Positions 35,113 through 44,070 of a DNA stretch of 64,000 nucleotides are shown piece after piece. The stretch spans positions 42,445-106,444 of the forward strand of contig JAZNAQ010000031.1 of assembly GCA_045586595.1 (NCBI GenBank). Direction: 5' to 3'. Each line of letters opens with the position of its first letter. Within the stretch, counting starts at the first letter, position 1. The position numbers and the translations under genes were made by a program. This stretch comes from SIG480 sp045586595. GTDB taxonomy: Bacteria; Bacillota; Clostridia; Oscillospirales; JAAYXM01. The notes below the pieces were generated by a model that ran no database searches, was not told where the DNA came from, and was given only the letters and a program-made list of their open reading frames with translations.

Positions 35113-36460
35113 TTCCGTTCTCCTCTCCGACAGTCTTCTTTACCCCGCCTATGAACCATGACGGAGAAATTACCGTATCACCATTATCGGCATATCGCAG
35201 GTTCAGCTCACCGGTCTTTCCGCTTCCCTTTATTGCCGCAGCTGCAAGCCGCTCAGAAAGGGTATCGGCACTCTGCGAGGATATGTCATAGCCGCGCAGA
35301 TTAACCTTTGCCGCACGCACACTTTCACCCGTTATGGTTATCCTTGCAAAATATGTGGTGCCTTTCATATTAATGGGAACACCCCCGATATGACGGCCGA
35401 AAACCACCTCTGTGTTCTCTCCGTTTTCTGCAACATCGATAAGGTATATCCCCCCACTTCCCGGAAGACTTGCCGCAAGATACGCGGCAAGTGTGCGCGC
35501 ACTCTCTGTCTTCTCGGCAAGCGTTGGCGTTTCTCCGTCAAAGCTTACGCCTATCCCCAGCGTCTCGTCTACCTCGTCACGGGTATCACTGTATGAAGCT
35601 ATCCCATCCGGAGAAATTTTAAGCGTTACCATATCGGCAACATAAACCTCTGTCCCGTCAGCCTCCGCATAAGTACTCGGTGTTACATCACGAAGTCTGA
35701 AGCTTTCAAGACACGCATTTCTCACACTGTCGCCAAACGTCACATATGAGTTGTATGCCGATACTGCATAGGTCTTCGGGCGATTCGAGACCATTATAAC
35801 AGTTTCGCCTGATATGGCTTGAAAATCCTCTTCCTCACTCTCAAGTGCAAGAAATGCAGGGTCTGCACGAACTCCCTCCATTGCAGTTTTGAGCCCATCT
35901 GAAGCGGAGGTGGATGTCATCTCATACACCGTATTATTATCACTGTTTTTTACATATACTTTTACATTTTTATCGTCTGTTGAGAGCATAAAATATCTGC
36001 CGCATACAGTTGACGCACTGTTTCCGGCCCCGAGCCAGAGCTTTATCGTCTCAACGGGCGCGTTGCCATAATAATCAAGAAACACACCCTCTCCGCGAAG
36101 TGCCTCTGCCCAGGTGTCCTCGTCCGTTCTTTGTGTTGATTTTATACTGCCGAAGACCTGTGCTATTTCATCACGCAGAGCTCTGTACGCGCCATCGCTC
36201 GCACTGCTGTTATATACAACTCCGCGTGCTCCGTTTGCATCTCGCATAAGTATGCTGACGGGCCGTATTCCGAACACTTCAAGGTCTGAGCCCGCGCCGG
36301 CTCCGACAACCTCTCCGGTGTTTGAAATCCCTAACAGGTCACCAAAGCTCACACTTTTAAATGGGCTGTCAAAAAACCACACCGCATATGTGAAGTATAA
36401 TACCCCCGCAATCAGGACACATATGAGAACAGTTTTTATTCTTTCCTTGGTCTCATTCAT
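35093..36460 (-). CDS. YycH-like regulator of the WalK kinase
   Basis: A 455-residue protein with one N-terminal membrane helix (about 9-29) and a large extracytoplasmic region. It follows walK with an ATGA overlap and precedes the yycI homologue, the standard walRK-yycHI order. Similarity to Bacillus YycH is weak by eye: the opening ERIKTVLICVLIAGVLYFTYAVWF and the alternating beta-rich body fit. Function is inferred from synteny. It would form an inhibitory or sensing complex with WalK at the membrane. Confidence 0.82.
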   Translation of the reverse strand: MNETKERIKTVLICVLIAGVLYFTYAVWFFDSPFKSVSFGDLLGISNTGEVVGAGAGSDLEVFGIRPVSILMRDANGARGVVYNSSASDGAYRALRDEIAQVFGSIKSTQRTDEDTWAEALRGEGVFLDYYGNAPVETIKLWLGAGNSASTVCGRYFMLSTDDKNVKVYVKNSDNNTVYEMTSTSASDGLKTAMEGVRADPAFLALESEEEDFQAISGETVIMVSNRPKTYAVSAYNSYVTFGDSVRNACLESFRLRDVTPSTYAEADGTEVYVADMVTLKISPDGIASYSDTRDEVDETLGIGVSFDGETPTLAEKTESARTLAAYLAASLPGSGGIYLIDVAENGENTEVVFGRHIGGVPINMKGTTYFARITITGESVRAAKVNLRGYDISSQSADTLSERLAAAAIKGSGKTGELNLRYADNGDTVISPSWFIGGVKKTVGEENGNELVEG

Positions 36461-38211
36461 ACCGTCTCACCCGCACTGTCCTTAGGAAGTATTACCGACA
36501 CGGTTGTCCCATGGCCGTATTTGCTCTCAAGTCTTATCTCTCCACCGTAATGCTCAATAATCTCTTTTGCAATCGCGAGCCCCAGACCCGTACCGCCCAT
36601 TTCGCGGCTTCGCGCCTTATCTACACGGTAGAATCGTTCAAACAGACGCGGCATATCCTTCTCAGGAATACCTATACCATTATCTTTTACCGTTATCTTT
36701 ATAAATTTATCATAGCTCTCTGCCGAGAAATCTATCTTACCGCCCTCGGGAGTATATTTTACTGCATTTGACAGAAGGTTTATAAATACCTGTTCTATCC
36801 TCTCACGGTCACCGTAGAAGTCAGCGAGCGCAGCATCAACGGACATCGTCAGCTTGTGCCCATTTCTTCTCGCCTCCATCTCCATGGCGCGATATGCGTT
36901 TTCAACGCTCTTTTTGAGTGAGAAGTTTTCGTTCTTCCAATCCATCTTTGCGGAATCAAGCCTTGAAAGCGTCAGGAGGTCTTTTACTATACGCGTCATT
37001 CTATCGGTTTCGTTTAGAATTACACTATAAAATTGTGCCTTCATTTCATCCGGTGCATCCGGCGATTCAGCAAGCGTTTCAGTATAGCTCTTTACGTTTG
37101 TAAGCGGTGTGCGCAGCTCATGCGATACATTCGCCACAAACTCACGGCGTGAGTTTTCAAGCTTCTGCTGCTCGGTAAAATCGTGAATAATTGCGATTAC
37201 TCCTCGCTCTTCAGCCTCATTTCCGAACAGAGCAAAGCTCACCTTGAGCGTTTTCTCTCCTGCGCAGAGGTTCCTCTCTTCAAAGCTTTCTTCCATGCTG
37301 AGCAGTGAATCAAAATCAATATCACTGTCCTTAAATATTTCTGCATACGACTTATGCGTTTTGGGGTCAAACCCAAGCATTTCAGCTGCGGCAGGGTTGT
37401 GGTGTATCAGGCTTCCGTCGCGTGCAAATGCCGTCACGCCATCGGTCATGTAGAGAAACATTGTGTCAAGCTTATTTCTCTCGCCTTCAACCTTGGCAAG
37501 CGTTGAATTAAGCGCACTGGCCATGTCGTTAAAGGTTTCGGTAAGCGTTCCTATCTCGTCGTTTGACTGTACGTCAAGGGACGTATCGAGCTCACCCATC
37601 GACAGGCGTTTTGCACCCTTTGTTATGTTCTCAATCGGAATCGTTATTGTCTTTGCAAAAATAAAGCTCAAGAATACCGCAATGAGAAGTGCAAACATGA
37701 CTGTGCGCAGAATTATTTTAAACATGGATGCAGTAAGGCTCTGCTGGTCCTGCTTTGTGTCCTTTACATATACAATATATTTAACTTCGTCGTCAACGAC
37801 AATCGGGTTTGCGCGGTCAATATACCCGCTCGAAATTCGCTTTTCCTGCCCTATTCTTCCGCTAAGTGCAGAAATTATGGCGGGAGTTCTGACAACCTGG
37901 TCATCGTTTGACCCAAAAAGCGTTTTTCCCGTCTCGCCGTCGAGTATGTAGTAATTCCGATAACTGCTTATCCTCATGGCAGACGAGTATGCTTCAACGG
38001 CCGTATTAAGACGCTCCGCCCCGTTCTCTGCCTGTGCCTCGGTTTTAAGCATAGCAAATACCTCGGCGTTAAATACCGAGTTCATCTGCTCTGTAAAATC
38101 GTCAAAATAATAAACCGATACCTGATTTATCATAAATGTTCCCGCAATCGACATAACGGAAACTATAAGCAAAACGAGTACAAGCACAAGCTTCATCTGA
38201 AGCGAACGCAA
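36457..38211 (-). CDS. walK: WalK-type sensor histidine kinase
   Basis: A membrane kinase controlling wall metabolism. Two membrane helices (about 7-28 and 180-200) flank an extracellular sensor domain. A HAMP domain, a PAS domain (about 250-355), HisKA with the phospho-acceptor His in VSHELRTPLTNV, and the ATPase domain (NLLSNAVKYTPEGG, DNGIGIPEKD, GGTGLGLAIAKEI) follow. The length of 584 residues is typical. The start is a TTG with GGAGGGG upstream. It is paired with walR 28 bases before it. Confidence 0.94.
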   Translation of the reverse strand: MRSLQMKLVLVLVLLIVSVMSIAGTFMINQVSVYYFDDFTEQMNSVFNAEVFAMLKTEAQAENGAERLNTAVEAYSSAMRISSYRNYYILDGETGKTLFGSNDDQVVRTPAIISALSGRIGQEKRISSGYIDRANPIVVDDEVKYIVYVKDTKQDQQSLTASMFKIILRTVMFALLIAVFLSFIFAKTITIPIENITKGAKRLSMGELDTSLDVQSNDEIGTLTETFNDMASALNSTLAKVEGERNKLDTMFLYMTDGVTAFARDGSLIHHNPAAAEMLGFDPKTHKSYAEIFKDSDIDFDSLLSMEESFEERNLCAGEKTLKVSFALFGNEAEERGVIAIIHDFTEQQKLENSRREFVANVSHELRTPLTNVKSYTETLAESPDAPDEMKAQFYSVILNETDRMTRIVKDLLTLSRLDSAKMDWKNENFSLKKSVENAYRAMEMEARRNGHKLTMSVDAALADFYGDRERIEQVFINLLSNAVKYTPEGGKIDFSAESYDKFIKITVKDNGIGIPEKDMPRLFERFYRVDKARSREMGGTGLGLAIAKEIIEHYGGEIRLESKYGHGTTVSVILPKDSAGETV

Positions 38212-38239
38212 AGCGATCCCCTCCTATCGGTTGGTATAA

Positions 38240-38938
38240 TCAATCAGCAAACATATATCCTGCGCCGCGACGTGTTACGATTCTCACCGGGTTTGCAGGG
38301 TCATCTTCAATCTTTTCGCGGAGCCTTCTCACGGTTACGTCTACAGTTCTCAAATCACCGTAGTAATCATACTGCCAGACGTTTTCCATAAGTGCCTCTC
38401 GTGAAAAAACCTGATTTGGCTGTGTTGCTAGGAACTTTATAAGATCAAACTCTCGGGGAGTGAGTTCTATTTTTTCACCCTTTTTCTTCACATCAAGACT
38501 CTTTAAGTTTATAACAATATCACCGAACACAAGTTTGTTTGCGTCGCTTGCGTCCGGAGTGTCTGCAACCGTGGCAAGGCTTCGGCGCACATTTGCCTTA
38601 ATGCGTGCCATCAACTCACGCATTGAAAAAGGTTTCGTTATATAGTCATCAGCCCCAAGCTCAAGGCCGAGAACCTTATCTACCTCTTCTTCGCGTGCCG
38701 TCAGCATAATTATCGGCACGTTTGAACTGCGGCGGAGATTCTTGCATACCTCAAAGCCGTCAAGCTTCGGGAGCATTACGTCAAGCAGAATGAGGTCGGG
38801 GTTTTCCTCCTGCGCTGCGCGCAGCCCATCCTCGCCGTCATATGCACACACAACGGCATACCCCTCTTTTTTCAAATTGAATTGTAGAATATCAGCAATA
38901 GCCTTTTCATCTTCAACTACAAGTATTTTTTTATCCAT
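38240..38938 (-). CDS. walR: WalR-type OmpR-family response regulator
   Basis: The partner of WalK, usually essential in Firmicutes. The receiver domain (1-120) has the acidic pair in VVEDEKAIA, the phospho-acceptor Asp in LILLDVMLPKLDGFEV and Lys in ITKPFSMREL. The C-terminal winged helix (about 135-232) includes LTPREFDLIKFLATQPNQVFSREALMENVW and VDVTVRRLREKIEDDP. It has a GGGAGG start site and 232 residues. It lies 22 bases after nudF, so it is probably transcribed from thiI onward as well as from any local promoter. Confidence 0.95.
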   Translation of the reverse strand: MDKKILVVEDEKAIADILQFNLKKEGYAVVCAYDGEDGLRAAQEENPDLILLDVMLPKLDGFEVCKNLRRSSNVPIIMLTAREEEVDKVLGLELGADDYITKPFSMRELMARIKANVRRSLATVADTPDASDANKLVFGDIVINLKSLDVKKKGEKIELTPREFDLIKFLATQPNQVFSREALMENVWQYDYYGDLRTVDVTVRRLREKIEDDPANPVRIVTRRGAGYMFAD

Positions 38939-38960
38939 ACTGTTCTACCTCCCGAATAAA

Positions 38961-39494
38961 CTAAACTCCGAGAATTCTTGCTGCGCGCAGTATAAGCACC
39001 GCGGTTTTGGCATCATCTATTTTGCCTTCATCGCACATCTTAAGCGCGTCTGTGAGCTTGTATCTCTTTATCTGTAAAAACTCTCCCTCGTCAGGGTGCG
39101 CCTGCCCTTCATGCAACCCTCGGGCGAGGTATAAGTGAATCCGCTCGGTCATACACCCCGGAGACGGATAAACGAACCCCAGATATGTCATTTCGTCTGC
39201 TGTATATCCAGTCTCCTCCGAAAGCTCGCGTATTCCGCAGTCAAGATGCAGCTCGTCACCGTCCACCTTTCCCGCAGGGGCCTCAAGTATCTCTACTTCA
39301 AATGGGTAGCGGTACTGCGAGACAAGTATTATATCCCCATCGTCAGTCACAGGCAAGATTGCAACACCGTCACAATGTTCACACACCTCACGCGTGGTTT
39401 TTCTGCCGCCAATCTCTACCTCATCCTCACGCAGGTTCATTATTACGCCTTTAAAATGATACTTCTGCGAAAGAGTCTTTTCTATGTTGTTCAT
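38961..39494 (-). CDS. NUDIX hydrolase, ADP-ribose pyrophosphatase-like
   Basis: This is a 177-residue NUDIX enzyme. The box is visible: GKVDGDELHLDCGIRELSEETGYTA, with its REL.EE.G core near residues 85-96. The surrounding EVLEAPAGK-like EILEAPAGKV and VYPSPGCMTERIHLYLA are typical of ADP-ribose pyrophosphatases (NudF). It probably clears ADP-ribose from NAD turnover, which fits its neighbour cinA, another nucleotide-recycling gene. Its ATG overlaps the cinA stop by four bases. Confidence 0.9.
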   Translation of the reverse strand: MNNIEKTLSQKYHFKGVIMNLREDEVEIGGRKTTREVCEHCDGVAILPVTDDGDIILVSQYRYPFEVEILEAPAGKVDGDELHLDCGIRELSEETGYTADEMTYLGFVYPSPGCMTERIHLYLARGLHEGQAHPDEGEFLQIKRYKLTDALKMCDEGKIDDAKTAVLILRAARILGV

Positions 39495-40732
39495 AGCTTT
39501 TCCGCCTCCCGTCGCAATATATCAAAGCACTCCTGTGCTGCACGGCTTCGCGCAAGCGCGCGACCTCTAGGCTGATAAATCTTTGAGCTTACGGTTTTGC
39601 CACACAGGGTTACTGCAACATATACCGTACCACCCGGATTTTTCTCATCGCCCGATCCCGGGTCTGCATACCCCGTGACCCCGATACCTGCATCTGTTCC
39701 AAACTTTTGACACGCCGCCCGGGACAATGCCTCGGCACATTCACGACTTACAGCACCGTGGGTATCAAGAAGATTCTTGTCTATACCAAGAAGATTTATC
39801 TTCATCTCATTTGTATAGGCACAAATACCGCCGTAAAAAACCTCTGATGCGCCGGGTATGTCGGTTATAAGCTTTGCGCACAATCCCCCTGTGCAGGACT
39901 CTGCCGTCGCAAGCGTAAGCTTTTTTTGCTTCAGAAGCTGAAATGCGGCAGCATGAAGTGACGGAACATCAACGCCGTAGACAACATCTCCGAGAATTTC
40001 CTCGACCTTTTCTATGACAGGCCGGGTTATGGCGTCAGCCTCCTCCTCAGACTCCGCTTTACCCGTAACCCGCAGAAGCACCTCGCCATCCTTTGCATAC
40101 GGTGCAAGTGTCGGGTTTTTCATTTCTTCTGCAAAATCACGGATTTTGCTCTCAACCTCGCTCTCACCCATACCGTAGATATGGATTCCATGAGAAACGA
40201 GGTGTGAATCAGAAAGCTTTTGGAGATATGGCACCATGCGATGTTTTACCATAGGCTCGCACTCACGCGGAGGCCCCGGAAGCATTATAAGAAACTTTCC
40301 CCCGTCCTCTATAGCACAGCCCGGGGCGGTTCCCCAATCGTTTTCTAAAACCGTACAACCCTCGGGCAGATATGCCTGACGCGCGTTATTATCTGTCATG
40401 GTTCTTCCAAGCTTTTTAAAATATGCCTTTATCTTCTCAAGCGCAGGCTCAGACAAAACAAGCTTTTTTCCGAAGGCCTCTGCCGCAACCTGTTTTGTGA
40501 GGTCATCAAATGTTGGGCCAAGCCCACCTGTTGTTATTATTATATCCGAGCGTTTTTTAGCGGTGAGAATAACCTCGCGGAGGCGCTCAGGGTTATCGCC
40601 TACAACCGTCTGATAATATGCATTTATACCGAGCTCCGAAAGAGCGCGGGCAACTGTGACCGCATCGGTATTTGTAATTTCGCCGAGCAGGATTTCAGTC
40701 CCTACGGCAATTATCTCTGCTGAAAAACTCAA
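39491..40732 (-). CDS. cinA: CinA, competence/damage-inducible protein with NMN deamidase domain
   Basis: CinA removes the amide of nicotinamide mononucleotide and cleaves ADP-ribose. An N-terminal MoCF/COG1058 domain (AEIIAVGTEILLGEITNTDAV, TTGGLGPTFDDLTKQVAAEA) is joined to a C-terminal CinA amidase domain (LATAESCTGGLCAKLITDIPGASEVFYGG). The length of 413 residues is normal. It starts with a TTG, with AAGGAAGG nine bases upstream. It sits between thiI and the NUDIX gene. Confidence 0.95.
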   Translation of the reverse strand: MSFSAEIIAVGTEILLGEITNTDAVTVARALSELGINAYYQTVVGDNPERLREVILTAKKRSDIIITTGGLGPTFDDLTKQVAAEAFGKKLVLSEPALEKIKAYFKKLGRTMTDNNARQAYLPEGCTVLENDWGTAPGCAIEDGGKFLIMLPGPPRECEPMVKHRMVPYLQKLSDSHLVSHGIHIYGMGESEVESKIRDFAEEMKNPTLAPYAKDGEVLLRVTGKAESEEEADAITRPVIEKVEEILGDVVYGVDVPSLHAAAFQLLKQKKLTLATAESCTGGLCAKLITDIPGASEVFYGGICAYTNEMKINLLGIDKNLLDTHGAVSRECAEALSRAACQKFGTDAGIGVTGYADPGSGDEKNPGGTVYVAVTLCGKTVSSKIYQPRGRALARSRAAQECFDILRREAEKL

Positions 40733-40749
40733 CCGGGTTTTCCTTCCTT

Positions 40750-41910
40750 CTATATAATCTCAATTTCTGCTATTGCAGCCTCTGCAAGCGCCTCAAACGG
40801 AAGCTTTTTCTCCTCTTCGAGAATATATTCAAGCTTCGGTTTTGTGCGCGGGTGCTTGGGGGTGAACACCGTACAACAGTCCTCATACGGAAGTATTGAC
40901 GTTTCAAACGTGTTTATTCGCCGAGCTATCGCTACTATTTCTTCTTTATCCATGCCGATAACCGGACGTAGCACAGGGAGCGTAATACCATTTTCGGTAA
41001 CACCCAGCGCCTCCATTGTCTGGCTTGCAACCTGGCCGAGGCTCTCTCCCGTAATGAGCGCACCGCAGTTGTTTGCAAGCGCCACCTTTTCGGCAATATA
41101 CATCATAAACCTGCGCATAATCAGCGTAAAATACTCTTCACGGCAATGTGCCCTGATTTCTTCTTGAATCTTTGTAAACGGCACCATCGCTATCTTTATG
41201 TTCCCTGCATATACACCGACAAGGCGAGCAAGTTCTATTACCTTTTCCTTGGCGCGCTCTGATGTATAAGGGTATGAGAAAAAGTGAATTCCAAAAAGCT
41301 CGACACCACGTTTTGCCATCATATAGGCTGCAACAGGACTGTCTATTCCGCCCGATAGCAGGATTGCCGCACGCCCGTTAATACCCACAGGCAACCCGCC
41401 CGCGCCCGGGGTTGGGTTTGCGTGGACATATGCCGCGCGGTCACGGATTTCAACCTTCACGCACACCTCGGGTTTTTTTACGTCAACCGAGAGGTTTTCA
41501 AACGCGTCGTGAAGGGCGCTTCCTACCTCAAAAGCAATCTCGGGTGATTTCTTCGGAAACGACTTATCGGAGCGTTTTGCCTCAACCTTAAAAGTTTTTG
41601 CGGCACTTAGCTCGTCATGTAAATATTCCTTTGCAACAGCAATGATTTTATCTATATCTTTCTCCACCTCTGCCGCGCGGGAGATGTTTACAACTCCAAA
41701 CACCTTCTCTGCAGCGGCGAGCGCCGCATCCATATCGCAGTTCTCGTCCTGCGGCTCGACATATATCGTAGACTGCATACAATATATATTAAACGTACCG
41801 AAATTCTTTATCCGCCACGCAAGATTCTTCATCAGCCTTTTCTCAAAATTGGTGCGGTTTAACCCTTTAAGTACAAGCTCTCCGAGCTTTAAAAGCAGTA
41901 TCTCTTTCAA
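40750..41910 (-). CDS. thiI: tRNA 4-thiouridine synthase ThiI
   Basis: ThiI inserts sulfur at U8 of tRNA and may act in thiazole synthesis. An N-terminal ferredoxin-like and THUMP region (about 1-165) leads into the PP-loop ATP pyrophosphatase with LLSGGIDSPVAAYMMAKRG. There is no C-terminal rhodanese domain, as in most Gram-positives. A late Cys pair (EDCCTVFTPKHPRT) may carry sulfur. I choose the TTG at 41910 (386 residues), with AAAGGTGAG upstream; the in-frame ATGs earlier lack a site. Confidence 0.93.
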   Translation of the reverse strand: MKEILLLKLGELVLKGLNRTNFEKRLMKNLAWRIKNFGTFNIYCMQSTIYVEPQDENCDMDAALAAAEKVFGVVNISRAAEVEKDIDKIIAVAKEYLHDELSAAKTFKVEAKRSDKSFPKKSPEIAFEVGSALHDAFENLSVDVKKPEVCVKVEIRDRAAYVHANPTPGAGGLPVGINGRAAILLSGGIDSPVAAYMMAKRGVELFGIHFFSYPYTSERAKEKVIELARLVGVYAGNIKIAMVPFTKIQEEIRAHCREEYFTLIMRRFMMYIAEKVALANNCGALITGESLGQVASQTMEALGVTENGITLPVLRPVIGMDKEEIVAIARRINTFETSILPYEDCCTVFTPKHPRTKPKLEYILEEEKKLPFEALAEAAIAEIEII

Positions 41911-41944
41911 ATCAATGCTCACCTTTCGATATTTATACATATTA

Positions 41945-41973
41945 ATTATACAACATTTACCGAAAATAAACAA
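41945..41973 (-). promoter_or_regulatory. Promoter of thiI and the downstream run
   Basis: On the minus strand, TTGTTT and TATAAT are spaced by 17 bases. The start is predicted about 30 bases before the thiI TTG. Confidence 0.78.
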
Positions 41974-42006
41974 TAGCTCTTACTATATAAAGTACAAACA
42001 TATTGT

Positions 42007-42035
42007 TTGACTTTTTATGCCACAGTTGATATAAT
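42007..42035 (+). promoter_or_regulatory. Promoter of the DMT transporter gene
   Basis: TTGACT and TATAAT are spaced by 17 bases on the plus strand, about 36 bases before the ATG. Confidence 0.82.
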
Positions 42036-42070
42036 TTTTTCTGTAAATATTTTCAAAGGGTTGTAACGCT

Positions 42071-42958
42071 ATGTATGTTGTATTTTTAATCACGCTCTCG
42101 GTGCTCGCATCACAAGGCATAGGCCTCTCTTACAAAAAGGGGGCAGAAAGAACGGTTGATCCTATATCCTCTCCGCCGCTGATGTGCACCTTTGCCGCGG
42201 TTTTCATTGCGATAATGTTTACAATAATGGCGTTTACTGTTGATGGCGGAATTGCCTTTCCAAACAAACTGAGCCTTGTATTTGCTGCCGTCACTGGCAT
42301 GGCATATGCTTTTGCTGCCTTTTTCTATCTTATTGCGCTCTCATGCGGGCCATATACCATTTCGCTTATACTGCTCAACATGAGTTCTTTTATGCCCATT
42401 CTTTACAGCAGACTCTTTCTTGGTGAATCCATCTCTCCCATGCAGATTATAGGTCTTTCGATTGTAATCATCTCCTGCGTTCTCCTGACAATCGCAAGAA
42501 ACCGTGGCAAACAGGCTACAAAGGTAAACACACGATGGGCAATATGTGCTGTTTTTATGTTCATAGCAAACAGCCTTATGACCTTTTGCATACGCGCTCA
42601 CACAAAGCTTATTCCCGAAACGGCAAGTAATTCATTTTTCGTGGCAGCTTATATAACCGCGGCGTTCTTCTGCCTTATCTTTTTCCTCTCCACAGGCGGT
42701 TTGAAGAAGAGAATAAGCCCAAAACCGCTTATAACTCCTGCTCTGGGTGTTGCCGTTTCTCTCTCGTCTACTCTTGTGCCGATGGCAGAGCTTCCAAAAT
42801 ACCTTTCAGCGGCACTGCAATACCCACTTGAAAAAGGGTCATCAATTCTTCTCGGTGTCTTAGTCGGAGTAGTCTTCTTTAAAGAACGCATAAACAAACT
42901 TGGCTACGTATGTATAGCCACAATCATAGCAGCGCTGTGCCTTATCGGAATGGCTTAA
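42071..42958 (+). CDS. EamA/DMT-family transporter
   Basis: A 295-residue integral membrane protein with ten predicted helices in two five-helix halves, the EamA arrangement. The ends of both halves carry the family pattern (FMPILYSRLFLGESISPMQIIG and SSILLGVLVGVVFFKERINKLGY). The substrate is unknown; family members export amino acids or metabolites or move nucleotide sugars. AAAGGG precedes the ATG. It stands alone, divergent from thiI, and ends at a terminator. Confidence 0.88.
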   Translation: MYVVFLITLSVLASQGIGLSYKKGAERTVDPISSPPLMCTFAAVFIAIMFTIMAFTVDGGIAFPNKLSLVFAAVTGMAYAFAAFFYLIALSCGPYTISLILLNMSSFMPILYSRLFLGESISPMQIIGLSIVIISCVLLTIARNRGKQATKVNTRWAICAVFMFIANSLMTFCIRAHTKLIPETASNSFFVAAYITAAFFCLIFFLSTGGLKKRISPKPLITPALGVAVSLSSTLVPMAELPKYLSAALQYPLEKGSSILLGVLVGVVFFKERINKLGYVCIATIIAALCLIGMA

Positions 42959-42970
42959 CGAAATAATCTT

Positions 42971-42996
42971 AACGGGAGCGATTTATATCGCTCCCG
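42971..42996 (+). terminator. Intrinsic terminator of the DMT transporter gene
   Basis: A 12-bp perfect stem (two pyrimidine-rich arms around AACGGGAGCGAT) with a 4-base loop, then TCTTC. It overlaps the last codons of the convergent LysR gene, so the hairpin lies partly in coding sequence. Confidence 0.75.
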
Positions 42997-43927
42997 TTTC
43001 TTCATCTTCTTTTTTCTTTATTATGTTCTTTATACACGATATAAGCGTTTTTTCATCAGCAGAGAAGATATGACCCTTTCTGTATATAAGAACATCTTTC
43101 TTTACAACGTTTCTTGAACTCCACTTTTTTTCAACAAGTCCGTGCCTCTTTAAATACTCACTCGGCATGGGTGAAACCCACATATATGTGCCCACGACAT
43201 TCTGAAGTATGTCGAGCTGACCACCGCGCTCATACAGATAAATGCGCTTGTCTGCACTCTCACGGGACATCCCGCTCTCGGTATTGTGAATAAGCGTTGT
43301 GTCTCTCTGAATATCTCCATGAACAAGCTCTGTATATTGTGAAAGTTCCTCTTCTGTTATGTCTTCACGACCTGCAAGTGGGTGTTTTTCTGACATAAGA
43401 AGCCTCGGCTCATATTCAAGAATAAGCTTACACTCAAGACCCTTTTCCTCAAGCAAAGCCATAAAATAGTTTTCATATAAATCGCGATAGCGGATGACAC
43501 CCATGTTTGCCTCGCCGTTAACCACATAATTTATCGCAGAATTATAATTTCGCTCTTTTATGTTTATCGACAGTCGCTTCTTATCTGCAAGAGTATTTAA
43601 AAAATCAGAAAACGCAAAGCTAAGATATGTAGCGCGAGGTATACAGAAGGTTAGATTTACATCATCGGCAGGGTGCGACTTGTACATCGCTTCAAGGTTC
43701 TCCATCTGAGAAACAACCGTTCTTGCATATGATAAAAACTTGCTACCCTCACGAGTCGGCTTTACCCCTTTTGCACTGCGCTGAAAAATCTGCATCGAAA
43801 TTTCCGATTCAAGCTCCTTAACCGCCTTGCTTAAGTTTGGCTGACTTAAAAACAGATTCTGTGCCGCGCTCGTTATTGAGCGCGTTTTTTCTATCTCGAT
43901 CGCATATTTAAGCTGTGTTATATTCAT
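42983..43927 (-). CDS. LysR-family transcriptional regulator
   Basis: This is a 314-residue LTTR. The N-terminal winged helix-turn-helix (about 1-60, LKYAIEIEKTRSITSAAQNLFLSQPNLSKAVKELE) is followed by a periplasmic-binding-protein-like effector domain (about 90-300). Effector unknown. It is divergent from the iron alcohol dehydrogenase gene and has overlapping promoters with it, the usual layout for an LTTR and its target. AGGAGG supports the ATG. Confidence 0.92.
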   Translation of the reverse strand: MNITQLKYAIEIEKTRSITSAAQNLFLSQPNLSKAVKELESEISMQIFQRSAKGVKPTREGSKFLSYARTVVSQMENLEAMYKSHPADDVNLTFCIPRATYLSFAFSDFLNTLADKKRLSINIKERNYNSAINYVVNGEANMGVIRYRDLYENYFMALLEEKGLECKLILEYEPRLLMSEKHPLAGREDITEEELSQYTELVHGDIQRDTTLIHNTESGMSRESADKRIYLYERGGQLDILQNVVGTYMWVSPMPSEYLKRHGLVEKKWSSRNVVKKDVLIYRKGHIFSADEKTLISCIKNIIKKKEDEETGAI

Positions 43928-43966
43928 ATTCGCTTGATCCTCCTATGATTAGGTCATAAATTTCAG

Positions 43967-43995
43967 TTATGGCTTTTATAATAATTATATATTAT
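43967..43995 (+). promoter_or_regulatory. Candidate promoter of the alcohol dehydrogenase gene
   Basis: TTATGG and TATTAT are spaced by 17 bases. The -35 box is poor, as expected for an activator-dependent promoter. Its -10 overlaps the divergent LysR promoter. Confidence 0.45.
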
Positions 43996-44018
43996 ACAAA
44001 ATCAGAAATCAATGTTAA
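43991..44018 (-). promoter_or_regulatory. Candidate promoter of the LysR gene with palindrome
   Basis: On the minus strand, TTAACA and TATAAT are spaced by 16 bases. An interrupted palindrome, GTTAAAGTATTAAC (44014-44027), overlaps the -35 box and may be a LysR site for autoregulation. Confidence 0.6.
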
Positions 44019-44070
44019 AGTATTAACAGAAGGTCAAATCTTAAAAATATTTATAAAGGATGGATGCATA

